The position numbers and the translations under genes were made by a program. From the NCBI GenBank assembly GCA_963806015.1, contig CAWDWM010000009.1, positions 62,001 to 126,000 of the forward strand: DNA of 64,000 nt, read 5' to 3'. This document shows, in pieces, positions 33,110-42,066 of this stretch; the stretch's first letter is position 1, and every line of letters begins with the position of its first letter. A model generated the notes under the pieces. The model saw only the letters and a list, made by a program, of their open reading frames with translations. It was not told the origin of the DNA and made no database searches. The DNA is from JAOPZW01 sp963806015 (GTDB taxonomy: Bacteria > Actinomycetota > Thermoleophilia > Solirubrobacterales > Solirubrobacteraceae).

Positions 33110-34261
33110 ATGGCCGAACACCCCCTTCCCGAGCCCGACGTCGCCCGCGAGTGGCTGCAGACGATGATGCTCATCCGCCGCTTCGAGGAGCGCGCCGGTG
33201 AGATGTACGCCAAGGCCAAGGTCGGCGGCTTCCTGCACCTGGCGATCGGCGAGGAGGCGACGATCGTCGGCTCCGCGCGCGCCATGCGCGACGACGACTA
33301 CCTGATCTCGACCTACCGCTCGCACGGGCACGCGCTGGTGCGCGGCACGAGTCCCAACGGCGTCATGGCCGAGCTCTTCGGCCGCGTCGACGGCGTCTCC
33401 AACGGCCGCGGCGGCTCGATGCACATGTTCGACCTCGAGAAGCGCTTCATGGGCGGCTACGGCATCGTCGGCGGCAACCTGCCGATCGCCGCCGGCTTCG
33501 GCCTGGCCTCCGACTACCTGGGCACCGAGGACGCGACGCTGTGCACCTTCGGCGACGGCGCCTCGAACCAGGGCACCTTCGGCGAGACCATGAACCTCGC
33601 CGCGCTGTGGAAGCTGCCGGTGGTCTTCATGGTCACCAACAACCAGTTCGGGATGGGCACCTCGCTCGAGCGCCACTCGGCGGTGACCGACCTGCAGCGC
33701 AAGGGCGAGGGCTTCGGCGTGCCGGGCATGGAGTGCGACGGCATGGATGTGCTCGACACCTACATGGTCACCCAGGAGGCGCTGCGCATGGCGCGCGAGG
33801 AGCGCCGGCCGGTGATCATCGAGGCGATCACCTACCGCTTCCGCGGGCACTCGATGGCCGACCCCGAGGAGTACCGCACCAAGGAGCAGGTCGAGGAGTG
33901 GCGCAAGCGCGACCCGATCCTGCAGTGGGGCGATCGCCTGGAGGCCGAGAACATCGTCAGCGCCGACGAGCGCGAGCAGTTCGACCAGGACGCGACCGCG
34001 CGCGTCGACGACGCGGTGGCCTTCGCCGACGAGTCGGACATGCCCGCGCCCGAGTCGCTCTATGACGACGTCTACGTCCTCGGCGGGCAGGTCCACGGCT
34101 GGTACTCGGTCGACGAGCGCTCGGCCGGCGTGCACAAGGGCGAGGACGAGCGCGAGCTCGCCGAGCAGCACGGAACGACCAACAACGACGGCAGGGCGAG
34201 CGCGACCGGCGAGGTCCCGCAGCAGATGACGGCGGCCGTCGAGGCCGGAGAGGACAGCTGA
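33110..34261 (+). CDS. pdhA: 2-oxoacid dehydrogenase E1 alpha subunit (first complex)
   Basis: 383 residues. A TAACGT box lies ten bases before the ATG at 33110. The thiamine-diphosphate motif is GDGASNQGTFGETMNLAALW ending in NN; the phosphorylation-loop-like region is YRFRGHSMADPEEYR. A TPP-dependent E1 of the pyruvate dehydrogenase alpha/beta type. The chain runs about 55 residues past the usual C terminus (a Glu-rich tail with HKGEDERELAEQH), which is not seen in the second complex. Next gene is two bases away. Confidence 0.88.
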   Translation: MAEHPLPEPDVAREWLQTMMLIRRFEERAGEMYAKAKVGGFLHLAIGEEATIVGSARAMRDDDYLISTYRSHGHALVRGTSPNGVMAELFGRVDGVSNGRGGSMHMFDLEKRFMGGYGIVGGNLPIAAGFGLASDYLGTEDATLCTFGDGASNQGTFGETMNLAALWKLPVVFMVTNNQFGMGTSLERHSAVTDLQRKGEGFGVPGMECDGMDVLDTYMVTQEALRMAREERRPVIIEAITYRFRGHSMADPEEYRTKEQVEEWRKRDPILQWGDRLEAENIVSADEREQFDQDATARVDDAVAFADESDMPAPESLYDDVYVLGGQVHGWYSVDERSAGVHKGEDERELAEQHGTTNNDGRASATGEVPQQMTAAVEAGEDS

Positions 34262-34263
34262 GC

Positions 34264-35286
34264 ATGGCCGCCACCGCACAGCCCCAGCAGTCGACCGGCA
34301 CGCGCGTGGTGCGCTACCGCGAAGCGCTCAACGAAGCGCTGCGCGAGGAGATGCTGCGCGACGAGCGCGTCATGCTCATGGGCGAGGACATCGGCGTCTT
34401 CAACGGCGCCTTCAAGGTGACCGCCGGGCTGCTCGAGGAGTTCGGCGAGAAGCGCGTCCGCGACACGCCGATCTCCGAGAACACGATCGTCGGCATGGGC
34501 GTCGGCGCGGCCATGACGGGGCTGCGCCCCGTGGTCGAGCTCATGACCATCAACTTCTCGCTGCTGGCCTTCGACCAGATCGTCAACCACGCCGCCCACA
34601 TCCGCTACATGTTCGGCGGCCAGGTCAGCGTCCCGCTCGTCGTGCGCATGCCCCAGGGCGCCGGCCACCAGCTCGGGCCGACGCACTCGCACTGCTTCGA
34701 GGCGCTCTTCCTGCACGTGCCCGGCCTGCTGGTCGCCGTGCCCTCGACGCCGGCCGACGCCAAGGGACTGCTCAAGGCCGCCATCCGCGACGACAACCCG
34801 GTCGTCTTCATCGAGCACGAGTATCTCTACGGCCAGCGCGGCGAGGTCCCCGAGGACGACGAGCACCTCGTCAACTTCGGCGAGGCGGCCATCCGCCGCG
34901 AGGGCTCCGACGTGACGATCGTCGGCATCTCGCGCATGGCCTCCACGGCCCAGAAGGCGGCGAAGATCCTCTCCGAGGAGCACGGCGTCGAAGCCGAGGT
35001 CATCGATCCCCGGACCCTGCGCCCGCTCGACCTCGACACGATCCTCGCGTCGGTGCGCAAGACCAACCGCTGCGTGATCGTCGAGGAGGGCTGGCCCCAC
35101 GGCGGCGTGGGCGCCAACCTGGCCGCGCTCGTGCAGGAGCAGGCCTTCGACGACCTCGACGCGCCCGTCGGCCGCGTCACCGGCGCCGACGTGCCGATGC
35201 CCTACGCCAAGAACCTCGAGCAGATCGCCTTCCCGCACGAGCCGCAGGTGGTACAGGCCGTGCTCGCCACCTTCCGCGACCTGTAG
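34264..35286 (+). CDS. pdhB: 2-oxoacid dehydrogenase E1 beta subunit (first complex)
   Basis: 340 residues. Forms the heterotetrameric E1 with PdhA. Visible: MLMGEDIGVFNGAFKVTAGL, RDTPISENTIVGMGVGAA, MPQGAGHQLGPTHSHCFEAL and the C-terminal VEEGWPHGGVGANLAAL. About 20 extra residues precede the fold. Substrate (pyruvate or branched-chain oxoacids) cannot be told from sequence; pyruvate is the likelier guess from the E2 partner. Confidence 0.88.
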   Translation: MAATAQPQQSTGTRVVRYREALNEALREEMLRDERVMLMGEDIGVFNGAFKVTAGLLEEFGEKRVRDTPISENTIVGMGVGAAMTGLRPVVELMTINFSLLAFDQIVNHAAHIRYMFGGQVSVPLVVRMPQGAGHQLGPTHSHCFEALFLHVPGLLVAVPSTPADAKGLLKAAIRDDNPVVFIEHEYLYGQRGEVPEDDEHLVNFGEAAIRREGSDVTIVGISRMASTAQKAAKILSEEHGVEAEVIDPRTLRPLDLDTILASVRKTNRCVIVEEGWPHGGVGANLAALVQEQAFDDLDAPVGRVTGADVPMPYAKNLEQIAFPHEPQVVQAVLATFRDL

Positions 35287-35362
35287 CGCGCGGCCCCTCT
35301 CCCACGTCCACCCCGGCTCCGGGGCGCTCAATGTCGGACCCCGCGCGGTCGATGACCGAGGC

Positions 35363-38161
35363 GTGGCCACACCACAGAGCACCGACCCTGCCCTGCTGCA
35401 GCGCCTCAGCGCCGCGCGGGTCCTCGAGCTGACGCCGGACATCGCGATCGTCACCGATCTGGGCGGGATCATCCTTTACGGCAACCGCGCCCTCGAGCGG
35501 CGCGTCGGCATCCCCATGGAGCAGCTCATCGGGCGCCCGACCAGCGATGTGCTGCACCCCGAGGACCTCGCCAGCGCCGCTCCCGCCTGGGAGGCGCTCG
35601 TAGCGGGCGAGACCGACGGTGCGGAGTTCGCGCTGCGCTTCGGCTCGCCCGAGACCGGCTGGCGCTGGTGCCTGGGGAGCGCCGGCATCGATCGTGCGGC
35701 CGGCGTGAGCATCGGGACCTACCAGGAGACCACCGCGCTGCGCGACGCCGAGGAGCGCTTCCAGCGCGCCTTCGAGGACGCCGGCATCGGCATGGCGATC
35801 ACCGGCACCGACGGGCGCTTCGTGCGCGTCAACCGCTCGCTGGCGGCGATGCTGGGCTACGAGCCGCGGCAGCTCGCCGGGGTCGCCGTGCGCGACGTCA
35901 CCCACGCCGCGCACCACGAGAACGACGCCGAGGCGATGCGCGCGCTCGCGGCCGGCGAGCTGACCACCTACAGCACCGAGAAGCGCTATCTGCGCCTCGA
36001 CGGCGGCGAGGCGTGGGTCGCGCTGGACGTGACGGTCGTGCGCAATGCCGACGGCGCGCCCCTGTACTTCCTCTCCCAGATGGCCGACATCGGCGAGCGC
36101 CGCGCCGCCGAGCAGGCGCTGGCCCAGAGCGAGGAGCGCTTCCGGACGCTGGCCGTCGCCTCGCCGGTCGGCATCTTCGCCATCGCCGACGACGGCCGGC
36201 TGGCCTACGCCAACGAGCGCCTGCGCGGCATCTTCGGTCTGCCCGGCGAGGTCCTCGACGGCACCCCGTGGCTGGAGCGCGTCGCCGCCGACGACCGCGG
36301 GCGCGTGTTCGAGGAGTTCCGCCGCGTGCGCGCCCTGGGCCACCGCGCCTCGCTGGACGTGCGCGTCGAGGCCGACATCGACCGCTGGGCGCGCATCCAC
36401 ATGGCGCCGGTCAACGACGCCGCCGGCCAGACGACGGGCCTCGTCGGCACGGTCGAGGACGTCACCGTCGAGGTCACCGCACGGATGGCGCTCACCGCGC
36501 GCGAGGCTGAGTACCGCATGCTGGCCGAGCACTCCACCGACTTCCTGTCGCGCCACGCGCTCGACGGCACGTTCCTCTACGCCTCGCCAGTGGCCCGCTC
36601 GCTGCTGGGCTGGGAGCCCGACGCGATGCTCGGCCAGACCCCGCGCAGGCTCGGCCTGGACCATCCGGAGGACGCCGAGATCGTCGATCGCCACTGGGTC
36701 CAGGCGATGCGCACCGACCGCCCGCGCACCGCGGCCTACCGCGCCCGGCGCCGCGACGGCTCGATCGTCTGGCTGGAGACCACGCTGCGCGCCGTGCGCG
36801 CCCCCGGCGGCGAGGCCCAGGAGATGGTGTGCGTCTCGCGCGACATCTCCGAGCGCAAGAGCGCCGAGCTCGAACTGGCCCACCGCGCCCTGCACGACGG
36901 GCTCACCGGGCTGCCCAACCGCACGCTGTTCCTCGACCGCCTCGGCCATGCGCTGCGCCGCTCGCGCCGGCGCGACCGCGGCGTGGCCGTCGTCTTCCTC
37001 GACCTCGACCGCTTCAAGGTGGTCAACGACTCGCTCGGCCACAAGGCCGGCGACCGGCTGCTCGTCGACGTCGCCATGCGCCTGAGCTCCGCCCTGCGCC
37101 CGTCGGACACGCTCGCGCGCTTCGGCGGCGACGAGATGACGCTGCTGTGCGAGGACGTCGAGGACGCCGCCGACGCGCGCGTCATCGCCGAGCGCCTGCT
37201 CAACACCTTCGCCGAGCCCTTCCTCGTGCAGGACGGCGAGGCGTTCCTGCAGGCCAGCCTCGGCGTCGCGGTCTCGCGCGACGGCTTCGAGGTGCCCGAG
37301 GACCTCATCCGCGACGCCGACGCCGCGATGTACCGCGCCAAGGATCGCGGCCAGGGGGTCGAGATCTTCGACGAGGCCATGCGCCAGGACGTCCACGACC
37401 GCCTCGCGCTGGAGGCCGCGCTGCGCCGCGGCATCGGGCGCGACGAGCTGCGCCTGCATTGCCAGCCGCTGGTCTCGCTCGCCGACGCGCGCATCGAGGG
37501 CTTCGAGGCGCTCGTGCGCTGGGAGCATCCCGAGCGCGGCCTCGTGCCCCCCGGGTCGTTCATCCCGCTGGCCGAGGAGACCGGGCTCATCGTCCCGATC
37601 GGCGCCTGGGTCCTGCGCGAGGCGTGCGCCACGCTGCGGCGGATCATCGACGAGACGGGGATGGCGACCTTGCAGGTCTCGGTCAACGTCTCCCCGCGCC
37701 AGCTGCAGCAGCCCGACTTCGTGGCCCAGGTGCGCGCGGCGCTCGAGGACAACGCGCTGGAGCCCGGCTCGATGGTCGTCGAGATCACCGAGAGCGCGAT
37801 CATGGAGAACGGAGCAGCGGCGATCCTGCGCGCGCTGAAGGAGCTCGGGGTGCGCCTGGCCATGGACGACTTCGGCACCGGCTACTCGTCGCTGGCGCAT
37901 CTGCGCCGCTTCCCGCTCGACGTGATCAAGGTCGACCGCTCGTTCGTCGCCGGGCTCGGCGACGGCCACGGCTCCTCGATCGCCGGCGCGATCGTCTCGC
38001 TGGCGCACGCGCTGGGCCTGCGTACGGTGGCCGAGGGCATCGAGGACGAGGAGCAGCGCCGCGCCGTCATGGCGCTGGGCTGCGACGTCGGCCAGGGCTT
38101 CCTCTTCTCGCGCCCGATGCCGGCCGACGACCTGACACGGCTGCTCGCCACGTCGAACTGA
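35363..38161 (+). CDS. Multi-PAS GGDEF-EAL cyclic-di-GMP signalling protein
   Basis: 932 residues, GTG start. Four PAS domains (about residues 20-125, 128-253, 256-378, 382-500) precede a GGDEF domain (510-670, signature GGDEM at about 586) and an EAL domain (690-930). The EAL part keeps FEALVRWEHP, EITESAIM, DDFGTGYSS, KVDRSFV and EGIED, so phosphodiesterase activity is likely; GGDEM is a tolerated cyclase signature. No membrane helix is seen, so it senses cytoplasmic signals. It sits between E1 beta and E2 of the first dehydrogenase complex on the same strand. Confidence 0.9.
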   Translation: MATPQSTDPALLQRLSAARVLELTPDIAIVTDLGGIILYGNRALERRVGIPMEQLIGRPTSDVLHPEDLASAAPAWEALVAGETDGAEFALRFGSPETGWRWCLGSAGIDRAAGVSIGTYQETTALRDAEERFQRAFEDAGIGMAITGTDGRFVRVNRSLAAMLGYEPRQLAGVAVRDVTHAAHHENDAEAMRALAAGELTTYSTEKRYLRLDGGEAWVALDVTVVRNADGAPLYFLSQMADIGERRAAEQALAQSEERFRTLAVASPVGIFAIADDGRLAYANERLRGIFGLPGEVLDGTPWLERVAADDRGRVFEEFRRVRALGHRASLDVRVEADIDRWARIHMAPVNDAAGQTTGLVGTVEDVTVEVTARMALTAREAEYRMLAEHSTDFLSRHALDGTFLYASPVARSLLGWEPDAMLGQTPRRLGLDHPEDAEIVDRHWVQAMRTDRPRTAAYRARRRDGSIVWLETTLRAVRAPGGEAQEMVCVSRDISERKSAELELAHRALHDGLTGLPNRTLFLDRLGHALRRSRRRDRGVAVVFLDLDRFKVVNDSLGHKAGDRLLVDVAMRLSSALRPSDTLARFGGDEMTLLCEDVEDAADARVIAERLLNTFAEPFLVQDGEAFLQASLGVAVSRDGFEVPEDLIRDADAAMYRAKDRGQGVEIFDEAMRQDVHDRLALEAALRRGIGRDELRLHCQPLVSLADARIEGFEALVRWEHPERGLVPPGSFIPLAEETGLIVPIGAWVLREACATLRRIIDETGMATLQVSVNVSPRQLQQPDFVAQVRAALEDNALEPGSMVVEITESAIMENGAAAILRALKELGVRLAMDDFGTGYSSLAHLRRFPLDVIKVDRSFVAGLGDGHGSSIAGAIVSLAHALGLRTVAEGIEDEEQRRAVMALGCDVGQGFLFSRPMPADDLTRLLATSN

Positions 38162-38194
38162 GCGCTCGCCGTGCGTCTCGCGGCGGCTCGTGGG

Positions 38195-38200
38195 TAGCAT
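38195..38200 (+). promoter_or_regulatory. -10-like box of the first E2 gene
   Basis: TAGCAT, six bases before the ATG at 38207. It gives E2 its own promoter, independent of the upstream GGDEF-EAL gene. Confidence 0.45.
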
Positions 38201-38206
38201 CACTGC

Positions 38207-39595
38207 ATGCCCGACGTCGTCATGCCGCGCCTGTCCGACTCGATGGAGGAGGGCACGATCCTCAAGTGGCTCAAGGTCGAGGGCGACGAGATCGCGCGCG
38301 GCGACGAGCTCGTGGAGATCGAGACCGACAAGGCCACGATGACCTACGAGGCGGACTCGCCCGGGACGCTGTCGATCGTCGCCCAGGAGGGCGAGACGCT
38401 GCCCATCGGCCAGGTCATCGCGCGCATCGGCGCCGCCGGCGAGGCGCCGGCCGGCGACAGCGCGCCGGCCGAGGCGACCCAGCAGGCCGAGGCGTCGGGC
38501 AACGGCGCGCCGAGCGAAACGGCCCCGGCGGCGACCGCTGCCGCAACGGCCGAGCCGCCGGCGGCGCCCGCCGAGCCCGCGGCGCCGGCGCAACCCGCGC
38601 CCGCCTCGGAGGGCAACGGCGGCCGCGCCAAGGCATCGCCCGTCGCGCGGCGCATCGCGCGCGAGCAGGGCATCGACCTCACCGGCCTGCAGGGCAGCGG
38701 GCCCGGCGGTCGGATCGTGAAGGCCGACGTCGAGGCGGCGACTCGGACCCACCCACCCACCGCGCCGGCGCCCGCGCCGCAGGCCGCGCCCGCCCCACAG
38801 GCCGCGCCCGTCGAGACCCCGGCCGCGGAGCCCCAGGCCGCACCGGCGGCAGCGGCGCCGCCGCCCGCTCCGGCGAGCGTCGCCGAGACCGGCACCGCCA
38901 AGGGCGACGTCAGCATCCAGGAGCTCTCGCGCACGCAGCAGGTCATCGCGCGGCGGATGGCGGAGTCCAAGGCGACGGTCCCCGAGTTCACCATCGCCAC
39001 CGATGTCGACATGGAGGGCGCCGTCGCCCTGCGCAGCGAGCTCAAGGCGGCGTCCGAGGCGCTGGGCGGCGTGGTCCCCTCCTACAACGACATGGTGGTC
39101 AAGGCCTCCGCGCTGGCGCTGCGCGAGTTCCCGCGGGCCAACGGCTCCTACAAGGACGGGCGCTTCGAGCTCTACTCGCGGGTGAACATCGGCGTCGCCG
39201 TCGCGGCCCACGACGCGCTCGTGGTGCCGACGGTGTTCGACGCCGACAAGAAGTCGCTGGGCGAGATCGCGCGCGACGCGCGCGCCCTGGCCGAGCGCGT
39301 GCGGGCCAACGCGGTGACCCCGCCCGAGCTCTCGGGCGGGACGTTCACGGTGTCCAATCTCGGCATGTTCGGCGTCACCGAGTTCAGCGCGATCATCAAC
39401 GCGCCGCAGGCCGCGATCCTCGCGGTTGGCAAGATGGAGCCGCGCGCGGTGGTCCGCGACGGCGAGATCACCGCGCGCAACATCATGACCATCACGCTGG
39501 TCTGCGATCACCGGATCCTCTACGGCGCGGACGCCGCGGAGTTCCTGGCCCGCATCAGGGCGCTGCTCGAGCAGCCGATCTCGCTCGCCCTCTAG
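38207..39595 (+). CDS. pdhC: 2-oxoacid dehydrogenase E2 acyltransferase (first complex)
   Basis: 462 residues. One lipoyl domain (1-80) with the attachment Lys in ETDKATM, a long Ala/Pro linker, a peripheral-subunit-binding domain (SPVARRIAREQGIDL to GPGGRIVKADV), a second Ala/Pro linker and the catalytic domain (about 240-462). The active-site motif reads CDHRILYGADAAEF: the His is present, but the Asp of the usual HRxxDG is Tyr. From memory, cyanobacterial and chloroplast pyruvate dehydrogenase E2 share that Tyr, so it may be active. Confidence 0.9.
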   Translation: MPDVVMPRLSDSMEEGTILKWLKVEGDEIARGDELVEIETDKATMTYEADSPGTLSIVAQEGETLPIGQVIARIGAAGEAPAGDSAPAEATQQAEASGNGAPSETAPAATAAATAEPPAAPAEPAAPAQPAPASEGNGGRAKASPVARRIAREQGIDLTGLQGSGPGGRIVKADVEAATRTHPPTAPAPAPQAAPAPQAAPVETPAAEPQAAPAAAAPPPAPASVAETGTAKGDVSIQELSRTQQVIARRMAESKATVPEFTIATDVDMEGAVALRSELKAASEALGGVVPSYNDMVVKASALALREFPRANGSYKDGRFELYSRVNIGVAVAAHDALVVPTVFDADKKSLGEIARDARALAERVRANAVTPPELSGGTFTVSNLGMFGVTEFSAIINAPQAAILAVGKMEPRAVVRDGEITARNIMTITLVCDHRILYGADAAEFLARIRALLEQPISLAL

Positions 39596-39600
39596 CGAGG

Positions 39601-39972
39601 ATGCCCACCCACCCACCCCCAAGCCACCGCATCGACCTGCGGGCGTTCGAGTCGCCCGACGAGGTGCGCGAGTTCGAGCGCGGCCGCTTCGAGATCGTGC
39701 GCATCGGCGGGATGGTCGTCGGCCGCGCGACCTACGAGCCCGGCTGGCGCTGGTCGCACCACGTCGGCGGCGATCCCGACGCCCGCTGCCAGGTCGAGCA
39801 CGTCGGCATGGTCATCTCCGGCCGCGCCGCCGTCCTCATGGACGACGGCGAGGAGCGCGTGATGCAGCCCGGCGAGCTCTTCTACGTCGCCCCAGGCCAC
39901 GACTCGTGGGTCGTGGGCGACGAGCCCTATGTCTCGCTGCACTTCCTGGGCACCGGCGACTACGCGACGTAG
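39601..39972 (+). CDS. Single-domain cupin
   Basis: 123 residues, five bases after the E2 stop. The cupin barrel shows GWRWSHHVGGDPDARCQVEH for the first metal motif and GELFYVAPGHDSWVVG for the second, with His, Glu and His ligands visible. No enzyme function can be assigned. Confidence 0.78.
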   Translation: MPTHPPPSHRIDLRAFESPDEVREFERGRFEIVRIGGMVVGRATYEPGWRWSHHVGGDPDARCQVEHVGMVISGRAAVLMDDGEERVMQPGELFYVAPGHDSWVVGDEPYVSLHFLGTGDYAT

Positions 39973-40260
39973 TCGTCCGCTCTCGCCTGCGTCGCTTCCC
40001 GGCGTAAACAGCCTCACCGAGGGAAGGAGGCCCCCGCCGCGCCCGGCCGGGCCAGCCCCCGGCGGGAAGCGTGCCGGATTGGTGTCGCAGGACAACACTT
40101 CGTCAGCACGGTTCACCACCGCGCTGACTTTTAGGGCCAGGAGCCCCACAATCCAGCATCCTTCGCCGGAGGACGACCGCGGACGGTCGCGCCGCCACAG
40201 GTCCTCTTCCCTCGGTGATGCTGTAAGCGCAAGCAGCGCCGCCAACGCCACGCGGACGAC
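39973..40260. other. Structured non-coding region between convergent genes
   Basis: 288 bases with no convincing gene. It contains a strong GC hairpin (40033-40039 with 40060-40066), an inner perfect 12-bp palindrome at 40041-40052, and a long inverted repeat described separately. It may hold the terminators of both convergent transcripts. No known riboswitch core was recognised. Confidence 0.4.
40007..40225. repeat. Long-spaced inverted repeat
   Basis: Bases 40206-40225 are the reverse complement of 40007-40026 with two mismatches in 20 (a 13-base exact block beginning CTTCCCTCGG, then GCTGT). The arms are about 180 bases apart and flank the hairpins in this region. Confidence 0.6.
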
Positions 40261-40857
40261 CTACCGCCCCGACCGCTCCACCGCCGCGTTGGGCCGCTGG
40301 TCGGGATCGCGGGTGACGCCCGGGGGCGACTGGTCGGTGTTGACGAAGACGCAGAAGGCGCGTTCGGGGTCGTCGCCGGCGACGCACGTGCGGTAGAGGT
40401 TGTCGCCCTGCTTGACCGTGTCGAGGTGGTCGGCGTGGGCCTGGAACTGGTGCGGGGCCTGGCTGATGACGAAGCGCCGGGCCGAGGCGGCCTGGGCGTT
40501 GAGGTCCTCGCGGGCGGCGCGCACGCTCGAGCGGTGCAGCAGGCCGAGGACCACCACCAGCGCACACGCCGCGACGAGCAGCACGGTGCCCGCCCGGTCG
40601 GTGGCGATCACCGCAGGCATCCCGGGGCGGCGGCGGCGCAGCCAGTGCCCGGCCAGCGGCGCGGCGACGGCCACGAGGCACAGGTTCAGGAAGCCGGCCA
40701 GCAGCACGGCGGCGAACAGCCCCGGCCCGCGGTCGCCTGATACGGGCAGTCGGTCGAGCAGAATGGCGTCGACGACGACGGCGACGACGAACGACGGCCA
40801 CAGCATCGCGCCGCGCAGGCGCCAGCGCAGACGGGTCTGCCAGAGGGCCTCGCCCAT
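40261..40857 (-). CDS. Membrane protein with large extracytoplasmic domain
   Basis: 198 residues. TAGGCT lies six bases before the ATG. Three hydrophobic helices (about 18-36, 46-68, 90-106) are followed by a soluble part with two Cys (YRTCVAGDDPERAFCVFVNTD), which could form a disulfide outside the membrane. No family recognised. Confidence 0.62.
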   Translation of the reverse strand: MGEALWQTRLRWRLRGAMLWPSFVVAVVVDAILLDRLPVSGDRGPGLFAAVLLAGFLNLCLVAVAAPLAGHWLRRRRPGMPAVIATDRAGTVLLVAACALVVVLGLLHRSSVRAAREDLNAQAASARRFVISQAPHQFQAHADHLDTVKQGDNLYRTCVAGDDPERAFCVFVNTDQSPPGVTRDPDQRPNAAVERSGR

Positions 40858-41007
40858 CCTCGAAGCCTAGGGGTCAGCTACCCTCCTCAGCCTGGAGTGA
40901 GAGGCGCCCCCGCGCGGTCCGGAGATCCCGGCCACGGGTGCGAGGCTCGGGCCCTGGGCGCGGCGATCCCGCGCGGGCCCCCGACCACGAAGGGAACCGC
41001 AGGCCCG

Positions 41008-42066
41008 ATGGCAACCAAGACCGCGCGCGCCGATGCGCCGGACGCCGCATCCGAGCACCTGACGCTCGACGATCGCGTCGCGCTGCTGCGCTACATGCTC
41101 CTCATGCGGGGCATCGAGGAGCGCGCGATGAACCTCTATCGCCAGGGCAAGGTGCCCGGCTCCTTCTACGACGGCTTCGGCCAGGAGGCCGTCTCGGTCG
41201 GCTCGACCTTCGCCATGAGCGCCGCCGACCGCCTCTGCATCCTGCACCGCGACCTCGGCGGGCACCTCGTGCGCGGCGTGACCCCCGCGCGCATCCTCGG
41301 CCAGTACATGGGCCGCGAGGGCGGCATCACCGGCGGGCGCGACGGCAACGTCCACTTCGGCGACCACCGCCTGGGCTGCGTCGGGATGGTCTCGATGCTC
41401 CCCGACATGATGCTCGTGGCCACCGGCATGGCCATGGCGTTCAAGCTGCGCGCCGAGGCGCGCTGCGCGATCACATGGTTCGGCGACGGCTCGACCTCGC
41501 GCGGCGACTTCCACGAGGCCATGAACTGGGCCGGCGTGCAGAAGCTGCCGGTCATCTTCGTGCTGGAGAACAACCAGTACGCCTACTCGACGCCGACCGC
41601 GAGCCAGTTCGCCGTCGACCCCGTCGAGCGCGCGGCGGCCTACGGGTTCCCGGGCGAGACCGTCGACGGCAACGACGTCGAGGCGATGTTCGAGGCCACG
41701 CGCCGCGCCCGCGAGCGCGCCCTGGCCGGCGACGGCCCCACGCTGCTCGAGGCCGTGACCATGCGCATGCACGGCCACGCGGCCCACGACGACATGAAGT
41801 ACGTGCCCAAGGAGCAGGTCGAGGAGTGGCGCCAGAAGGACCCGATCGACCGCCAGGAGGCGCGCGTGCGCGAGGCCGGCGTCGACACCACGGCGCTGCG
41901 CGAGGAGATCAAGGCGGCGATCGACGAGGGCACGCAGGAGGCGCTGGCCATGCCGATGCCCGACCCCGACACCGCCACCCACCGGCTGTTCCACGACGAG
42001 GCCGACGAGATCCTGCTCGGCGACGGCAACGCGCCGTGGAGCGGCTTCGCGGAGGCGACGTCCTAG
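41008..42066 (+). CDS. 2-oxoacid dehydrogenase E1 alpha subunit (second complex)
   Basis: 352 residues from the ATG at 41008. The ThDP motif reads WFGDGSTSRGDFHEAMNWAG with NN following, and TMRMHGHAAHDDMKYVP replaces the phosphorylation-loop region of the first complex. Sequence features such as REGGITGGRDGNVHFGD are like the acetoin/branched-chain branch. Coupled to E1 beta. Lower similarity to the E1 alpha at 33110 shows this is not a recent duplicate. Confidence 0.87.
   Translation: MATKTARADAPDAASEHLTLDDRVALLRYMLLMRGIEERAMNLYRQGKVPGSFYDGFGQEAVSVGSTFAMSAADRLCILHRDLGGHLVRGVTPARILGQYMGREGGITGGRDGNVHFGDHRLGCVGMVSMLPDMMLVATGMAMAFKLRAEARCAITWFGDGSTSRGDFHEAMNWAGVQKLPVIFVLENNQYAYSTPTASQFAVDPVERAAAYGFPGETVDGNDVEAMFEATRRARERALAGDGPTLLEAVTMRMHGHAAHDDMKYVPKEQVEEWRQKDPIDRQEARVREAGVDTTALREEIKAAIDEGTQEALAMPMPDPDTATHRLFHDEADEILLGDGNAPWSGFAEATS

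Noticed and set aside
35177..39622. A 1481-codon open frame on the minus strand opposite the pdhB, GGDEF-EAL and E2 genes.
   Set aside because: It is fully antisense to genes with clear conserved motifs, and its translation is low-complexity Arg/Gly/Ala/Val-rich sequence. Long antisense frames are expected at this G+C content because stop codons are rare in the mirrored codon position.
39973..40260. A riboswitch or cobalamin element in the structured gap.
   Set aside because: No known aptamer core (such as the cobalamin, TPP, SAM or c-di-GMP consensus) could be recognised on either strand, and both flanking genes point towards the gap.
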